Assembly (NCBI GenBank): GCA_021234155.1
Contig: JAJEKV010000051.1
Span: 2,854,754-2,918,753, forward strand
From: Isoetes taiwanensis
Lineage: Eukaryota > Streptophyta > Lycopodiopsida > Isoetales > Isoetaceae
Reading direction: 5' to 3'
DNA: 64,000 nucleotides
Shown in pieces: positions 57,601-64,000 of the stretch. Made by a program: the position numbers and the translations under genes. The notes beneath the pieces are model-generated. The model saw nothing but the letters and a program-made list of their open reading frames with translations. It searched no databases and had not been told where the DNA came from. Each line of letters opens with the position of its first letter. The first letter of the stretch is position 1.

Positions 57601-59019
57601 CAAAAAGTAAAGCTATTGAGATTAAAAAACCTACTTCTTTTGCAGAAGGCCTCCGCACAGGAGGCCTTTCAATAAGTCCCACAATTTCCCGTACTCTTCT
57701 TTCATCTGCAAACCAGTCATCATTGACTTTACTGACACTCCTGTAGAGAAGTGATCCATTAGCCAAGCCCAAAATCCAGTAAATAGGGTAAGGTGGATTG
57801 CAACAGCAAAGTGGGACAAACAATTAGCAACGTATGCCACCATTAGGCACATCAATTCTAAAGAACTTTCTACAAAACGTTTTCTCTTTCAGAGGACTAA
57901 TTCCTGTAACTGCCAAGAGGGTATACAAAGCCGCATATAACCAATGAAACCTATCTGTTTGTGTCAAGGAACAAAATCGAGCTACACTATGGCATTTCAT
58001 ATCATTATTCTTTCCATCTAATAACCAGTTATTCTAGCATGTACTCAGCATTGTTTAAAAACTGCTGCTAAGTTGCCAAATATAAAGTCCATTGTACCCT
58101 GCGCTTGGCACAGACCCATTAAAGGGACACTTTCAACGGGTCAAAGCCCACACATGATGAACCTTACTGAAGAAACATTGAATCTTCGATCACCTACTTA
58201 TTGCCATCTCAATGACCCACGTTAAACTACATTTAACCATGAAGGAAAGGTTCAAATGTATCTAAATTCAGTGGCCTTTACACGTCAAGTCATTGTACAC
58301 ACATAATTAGAAAAAGATAGTAGTACCTACTAAATAGATGGCTATGAAATTTTGACAGAAAAAAATACCATTTAAAATGCCTTAAGAGAATGCCTGCGTC
58401 TGTCATAGGCAATGAAAGTACAGCAGCAACAGTGGCCACAGATTCTTCTTGGCAGTGAATTATGTCAGCCTCACTTAATATAATATAATTGGACTGCAAA
58501 AGCGAGAGAACATAGTGTTATGATCAAGGCAAGAGAAAGTTATGATCAAGGTTTGAAGTATAACATCAATAAACATAGCAATGGCCTACATAGAAACAGC
58601 CTTGAAGAGGTACTAATGTATGGACATGGTATAACCACGGCTACTAGTATTGATCAAATACTTGAAAGAAGTCATGTTAGCAATTAGTCATTCAAATTGA
58701 TGGTTGAAGATGGACTATTGGCATAATACTATTCTTTATTTTACCTTCTGCATAGAAAATGTGCCTTGGCTCTTAGCATTTACTGAGACTGTGCCTGCAT
58801 ATGTACCATTACAGTTCCCTACATAAGAAAGCTGCCATAGACAAATTAAGAATTCACCTGAGGCAAACGTGAGGTTGGTGAGTAATCATCAACATCAAAA
58901 GGATAAACTGAATTATCATCTTCTTCATCTGTTTGAATTGTGTCACTATAATCATCTCCATCTACATAATAGTCTCCATCTGAAGTGTAGGCATCATGCA
59001 TATCATCTTCGGAATCCAT
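54616..59019 (-). CDS. ARI: ARIADNE-type RBR E3 ubiquitin ligase, 15 coding exons, 590 aa
   Basis: Exons (minus strand): 59019-58858, 58493-58369, 57740-57635, 57567-57477, 57402-57230, 56915-56811, 56731-56643, 56444-56337, 56014-55924, 55841-55752, 55649-55602, 55521-55450, 55389-55290, 55209-55080, 54898-54616. All introns are GT-AG and the exons sum to 1773 nt with no internal stop. Order: acidic N-terminus ([13 protein letters not shown]), UBA-like region, RING1 (Cys134, Cys137, Cys151, His153, Cys156, Cys159), IBR from about residue 220 ([10 protein letters not shown]), RING2 ([19 protein letters not shown], with Cys305 as the expected ubiquitin-accepting Cys), the helical Ariadne domain ([24 protein letters not shown]), a Gly/Ser/Lys linker, and a RanBP2 zinc finger (Cys568, 571, 582, 585). 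RBR ligases take ubiquitin from E2 onto this Cys before the substrate. Closest to the plant ARI7/ARI8 group. A CCAG acceptor right before the ATG suggests a 5' UTR intron. Confidence 0.95.
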
Positions 59020-60968
59020 TTTCTGGCAAAATGAAAAAATAGTAAGGGACTACGCAGTTGAATGCACAACATCCAAAACACACATCAGACATCAATCAGA
59101 CATACAACACCTTTTCTAAGCTTATGCAGTCCTATAAGGATGCCAGAAGTGCAAACAAAATGTTTCGCTCATTCATGCCAACAGAAAAATGCACCTTTCA
59201 CAAAATGCAAAAAACATAATTGATTCCCAAACAGTCCGGCCACATTTAAAAATCAGGCTTTGTGTTACGCAAACCCCAATAGGTGAAGTTTTTATCAGTT
59301 GCCACACACGCCCAAGCCTTCAGAGGTAAGAAACAGCAACTCCAGACGAAAGACAACGAATTTAACACGAATTACACAACAGTCTTACTTTGCAACTGAT
59401 ATAAGCGATCCAAAGCCTCGAAAGCCACAAAATTGAGCTGGAAACCCCGATCCACAGGAAAGCCCGAGCAGGAATGAGGGTTAAATAAGTGGGTACGCAA
59501 GAGCTAGAAAACAGAGGCGCCTGAAGGGCGACTGGCTCAAAGGGTAAATACAAGGTGTAGAATCGAGCGCCGGAAGGGAGGGATCAACACACGGCTCCGC
59601 ATCGGGAGAAGATGAGGGGCAGAAGTATAAGATCCTTCAAGTGGAACCTTTGTTCTCCTCATTTCTCTCTTTCTCTTCTCTTTTCTTTTTTTTCCCCTTT
59701 TTTATTTTTTCTTTTTCTATTTGGCGTGTCGCATCCAGCCTGGGAAGCACATGTGACAAATGGCCATGTTTTGCGTCAAACCTTTTGCCTCTTTGCTTGT
59801 GTGGAACAGGAAACAATATCGACGCTTGTTGATACACCATTTACGTGGAAGCCACTTGGATTGTATTCAGGATTTCAAATATGAGCAAAAAATTAGGGTG
59901 GATTGATAGCCGCCACCAAATGGCACAATTTTTTATTTGCTCGCTCCAATCTTGCGCCCGATTGTGTGATTCCACCCTTAGGGTCATCCCCCATGAGGGG
60001 AAAACCTGAAAGTTTTCAAAGGTCGGGTTATAAGTGCCTGATGTTCCCATGAACACACCTAACCGGAAGGTACCCAGGTTTGGGACCTGGAATTCAAGAA
60101 TTGAAGGGCTATTTCTAAAGGCCAGGTTTTGAGCCTCCTTTTGACTTCTTGCGAGGTTGGGTTTGTCTATTTTGCCGTCTTGTAGGTCTAATTGTCTACT
60201 ATATACCAAGAACAAAGGATGAGGTTTGGGATCCATGAAAACAGAGCAAATCTTGACTCCCGCTAAATGTCTCCACAACCTTGAGAAAATTTCAGGTTGC
60301 AACCTTTATGGGAAGCTGCTATTGATAGATTTGCTGATAATGTAAGGTAAAATAAGCAAAATGAGAGCTAAACAAATTGACAGTCCAGTCGGCATTTTCG
60401 CAAAAAGAATTTATGCTACATTACAAGATGATATTGGTCTTTGTGGCTTGATGCAATGCAAGTGATTGTTCGTTCGGTTAGAATCCCTCATCCCTTTGGA
60501 AAGTGCAGCTAGATTGAAGAGTCGATCACCATGCCAACCATGGAAGAGAATAGTTCTTCAATTAGTGTCATTCCACTATGTAACTGCATAGTTTAGTTTT
60601 GTCTTGCAATATCATCTTCATTTCAAAAAAACTCTCTCTTCCAATCTCAGCTTTACAATTTTAGCACTAGAATCCACCATATATCAAAAGATAGTTATCC
60701 AAAACAAAACAGAAATGGTATCCAACCCATTGTAGATCGTAAAGGCAATGCCCTCGCTTTGTAGATTTCAATTTTTTCTTTTCTCACATTCTTGAAGAAG
60801 AGAATATCACAAAAAATAGTTTGTCACGCAAAATGTATAATTATACGACCATTTTGCTATGGTTTGCATATGATCCTATTGTTGTATTTGTGTGATGGTA
60901 TGCCAACAGTATTTATAGAGCACGTGTTATATTTCTTAAAAGTTTGCACTCTCAACCTATGGTTTTGA
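59020..60968. other. 5' UTR and promoter side of the ARIADNE gene; no other gene
   Basis: The first ~600 bases probably hold the 5' UTR and its intron. A pyrimidine-rich tract (TTCTCTTTC...) lies at about 59655-59720. The 153-codon ORF at 59841-60302 has no family features. AT-rich beyond. Confidence 0.45.
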
Positions 60969-61071
60969 CATGCATATGTACATGCATTGCATGCACGCAC
61001 ATAATGCATCCACACAATGCACGCATACTATGCATGCACACAGTGTATGCATACCATGCAATGCATGCATG
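60969..61071. repeat. ATGCA-rich cluster (RY-like motifs)
   Basis: Within about 100 bp the motifs ATGCAT, TGCATGCA and GCATGCA recur about ten times, with alternating purine-pyrimidine runs. RY (CATGCA) elements bind B3-domain factors in seed-type promoters, but no gene start is nearby, so a simple-repeat origin is as likely. Confidence 0.5.
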
Positions 61072-61659
61072 TTGAGTCCCTTTAGTACTTCACTATGCAA
61101 TGCACATTACTTACTTTCTTTTGCAGCCATGTAGGTATTTTCACATAAGAGACATACAACATTCATCGTCATGGTAAATTTGCAGATTAGCTTTGTATGA
61201 GAGCTAGAATTCACAAATCCCCAATTTATACAGATATAACTTATTATGCTCGAGTAGCAAGTTGTGATACTGTGTTCATGCAGGCAGCAAGGTTCAATAC
61301 TATGTCCATGAGAATCTCGTTGCTTTTGCTTGTATTTTAGTCCTTCAAAGAAGAACAGAAGGATATACCTCTCAAACCATAATTTGCAAGTCTCTTCGTC
61401 ATGTGCATCCACATGAAGAAGGCTTTGAAGTAAGTTTCGCCAAGTTGTATGATTGCATAGTTGTGATTTGCGTGTTGACAAGGGTTATTCTATAGGAAAT
61501 CAAAGTTGCAAGTTATAATAAGCTAACTTGCAGCCAATGGACAAACTTATTTATAGGATGTTTTGAAATGTAATTCCAATTTGTATCTTGAATACATAAT
61601 AATATTATTATGCATAATAATATATTGACATACATTTTATTATTATTTACACACATTTG
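61072..61659. other. No supported gene
   Basis: AT-rich sequence with small ORFs (for example 61107-61481 minus) lacking family features. Confidence 0.4.
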
Positions 61660-62143
61660 TTTTTTTTTTTTTTTTTTTTTTGAAGAACTGTGTCATCAAT
61701 ATATTAAAAGAATGGTAATGTTACAAAGCAAGTGAGGAGGAAGGAGAACTGCCCCAAAGAGACAGCGATACCTCGACACTCCACAACAAACTCACAGAAA
61801 AACTGCAACTCTACTGCTGTACAAACCGACCATCACCATCTACAATACCCAAGAAGTCCCGCCAAATGGCAAACTTCCGCTCTACTACTCCCGGGAACAC
61901 CAGAAAGCTTTGAAATAGCTTGTACCTGAGTCGAGGAATCAGAGAGGCTGCAGGCTGCTGAATCCCCTGAAAGATCCACAACCGCCGCCGCTTCCAAATC
62001 AACCACACCAACCAAGCCACGCACAGATGCAAGGCTTGCTGCCGCAAGAGCGGCCAAGCACCAGGATACACATGAAGCAGCAACTGCTGGCTAGTCAATC
62101 TCACCTGAAGTAGAGCCCTAACCCAATCCCATTTGTTTGTCAT
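61660..62143 (-). mobile_element. 5'-truncated LINE 3' end with poly(A)
   Basis: A 22-base T-run at 61660-61681 is the poly(A) of a minus-strand element. Upstream the frame 62143-61811 includes WVRALLQVR, LHLCVAWLVWLIWKRRRLWI and KLFQSFLVF, the tail typical of plant LINE ORF2 after its zinc finger (LWxIWKxRN form). Only about 480 bp are present, as expected of a short truncated insertion. A CATTTGTTT match at both edges could be part of a target-site duplication. Confidence 0.65.
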
Positions 62144-63738
62144 GTAAGTGTAAGATTCATGATTGTTATTGCTTTCCTTTATTTGTTATTTCTATTACTT
62201 GCTACAAGGTTATCTTCGACTCTAAACATATTTTAATGTTTTAATGGTCTGGGAGGCCATGGTATATTTCTAAGGTATTTGAGGCTGCAAGGCAACCTAC
62301 CAAAGAAGAAGGTGTGGTCGAAGCTCAGGAGATTCAACCATCAACTCCAACGTGCGTTGGAGGTGCGACACTCTCAGAAGAATTTAACAATGGCACATGT
62401 TCAACACGTCTTCCAGTCTCACCAGACATATGGGCAGAAGCGTGAACTGTAGTTGAGACAACTACAATTGGAATAGAGACTGGAACAAGTAACTGAGAAA
62501 AGGAGAGAGATGGAGCTCATGTCTCAATTGAGGCGGCCCCACTCGTGCTATTAGAAGATATGTTGGGCAACACTAAAGGATTGAGGTGCACCGAAGAAAC
62601 TGGACTCTTAGGAGCCGAAAGAGCACCCTCACGAGCCATTTTGTGTGCATCATATACACTTATTCCGGGAGAATTTACAGCATATTCTTTTCCAATTCCA
62701 CCATGTACTATGGTAGAACTACCAGAAGAATGTTTTGGCGGGCTGCGACTGGATCTTGTCTCAGAGCTGAACAGTCCTTCCTAACAGGCCAATTTCTGGA
62801 AAGGAAAAAAATAAGCATCATTAGATGGAGTGCTCAAAGAGCTTTCCAACAAGCCCAAATATGTCAAAACCTGCCACCAGATGCAGAAGTTATGGCCAAA
62901 AGAAAATTGCAGCCAAACCCGAGCACCGTCAAAAGAGTGCCGGAACTGTCAGGCGGATTCTTTCCACCAAAACACAAGAAACACTATACAAATTCATACA
63001 CCCCAGAAAGCTCATTCGACAAGCTTTCCAACAAGCCCAAGAACACCTAAATTTGACACGGAAATCCCGAGTTATGAGCAAAAGAGCGAGGCTGAAACCC
63101 TAAGTGTCATCGTGAGCGCCTCCTATCACATTTATTTTGAGGATCAAGACTAGCCGTCGCACTATAGTTTTCACATAGCAAAAAACTTGCTACTATATGA
63201 TTTCAGTCATATTGAAAGTGTACCTTATAGCTTATTTATGTCATTGTGAGCCTAGCCCTTCATATGGGATTGTGTTTATTACTTTTGTGAGCTCAAAATC
63301 ATGAAATGCCTTTGTTCTTACATGCATCCCCTTCCTTTTTAAATTCACATTCAATCCAGTTCAAACCATTTTCCTTGGCATCCCATTATGGTGTCTATGA
63401 TTGTCCACGTTCCTTAATTCTACATGCTTACACATTTCGCACGTCTTGAATAATGATCAATATTGTTGGGCACACATTTCTGGTTTCTATACGACAAATT
63501 TTTTGTAACGAAATAATAGTTTGTGAAGGACATTCCAGTCATTATATAGGACCACTACTATATTTCGGTTCATTAAAAATCATCAAGCACAAATCTTAGG
63601 AAAACAGTTTGTTTAATAATCTATTGCTCTTCTTTCTAGTTCTCTCACCATAACGTTTTGGCAAATTTTTTCTCAATTACTTGTTGTTCTTCTTTGGAAA
63701 TTGAATTTTGGAATAACAGTGTAATGTAAATCTACAAT
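62144..63738. other. Degenerate coding remnants, no gene assigned
   Basis: Near 62290-62550 a plus-strand frame reads LRRFNHQLQRALEVRHSQKN, then LRQLQLE and LEQVTEKRREMELMSQLRR, broken by two stops; it resembles a coiled coil from an old element. The phrase CTTTCCAACAAGCCCAA occurs twice (about 62839 and 63024). Beyond 63160 the sequence is AT-rich and featureless. Confidence 0.35.
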
Positions 63739-64000
63739 TGTGACGTTCCAGCACAGTATACGGTCCCAGGACGTATACTGTACTGCCCCGTCAAACTCCT
63801 TGTATTGGGAAGGGGGGGTAGAGACCTAAAGCTTGGTAGTAGATGCTCCTAGATTAGCCTCTCTAGCACACTATAGATTCGGCCTGTGCACAGGAGCCAC
63901 ACCTGGTTGTGGGTGAAGGGGCCAGACTGGCTTATAAGGAGGTTCGTGTTCTGACTCTTGAACGATCCCTATGATGTGTTAGTGCTACCGGGGATCACTG
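63739..64000 (+). repeat. Probable LTR start, running off the window
   Basis: Begins TGTGACGTTCC, similar to the TGTGATGACC start of the LTR at 35796. It contains an inverted repeat (CAGTATACG against CGTATACTG) near its start, as that LTR does, and a TATA-like CTTATAAGG near 63931. The internal region would lie beyond the window. Confidence 0.4.

Noticed and set aside
59841-60302. 153-codon minus-strand ORF upstream of the ARIADNE gene
   Set aside because: No ATG-anchored family motif, no splice partners, and composition not distinct from the flanks.
62545-63153. Overlapping plus-strand ORFs of 80-154 codons
   Set aside because: Three overlapping frames, none with a family signature; they probably reflect a stop-poor old repeat.

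Overview
This is nuclear DNA from a land plant. The evidence is a spliced arabinogalactan-peptide gene, a complete 15-exon ARIADNE-type RBR ubiquitin ligase, remnants of a PLS-type pentatricopeptide repeat (PPR) gene, a Copia element whose primer-binding site matches initiator tRNA-Met (TGGTATCAGAGC), and plant L1-type LINEs. There are no operons, ribosome binding sites or CRISPR arrays. A seed-free lineage such as a fern would fit the dense, old transposon content, but the sequence does not prove it.

Layout: 1-1290 is a CpG-rich repeat with a short TTAGGG run and a gag-like N-terminus. 1297-6752 is a nearly full-length but broken L1-type LINE (LINE-A1) ending in poly(A). 6753-9923 holds a 27-bp inverted-repeat pair. 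9924-10312 is the AG-peptide gene. 11417-13196 holds two head-to-tail Helitron-like elements. 14263-14830 is a short satellite interrupted by a tRNA-derived SINE. 17339-17596 is a possible small two-exon gene. 18773-20775 holds a PPR pseudogene and a saccharopine-dehydrogenase-like fragment. 22881-30392 is a Copia element on the minus strand, split by a LINE of another lineage (24139-26083). 30393-33370 is a tandem array whose units carry a tRNA-like head. 35024-35649 is a broken exon of an unrecognised protein.

35796-39008 is a Ty3-type LTR with gag and protease remnants fused to a second LINE of the A family. 39203-41493 holds two copies of a retroposon 3' end, a small tandem repeat and a second SINE. 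42913-45266 is the 3' half of an LTR element that carries non-pol reading frames just upstream of its polypurine tract and LTR. 46573-52300 is a third L1-type LINE (LINE-B, minus). 54616-59019 is the intact ARIADNE gene. 61660-62143 is a poly(A)-tailed LINE 3' end, and the window closes in a probable LTR (63739 onward).

Only the ARIADNE gene and the AG-peptide gene look intact and functional; the 17.3-17.6 kb gene is possible. Nearly everything else is decayed mobile DNA, often nested. The observations most worth following are the LTR element with unfamiliar 3' ORFs (42913-45266), the tandem array with class II tRNA-like heads (30393-33370), the tandem Helitrons, and a dispersed multi-hairpin repeat seen four times.
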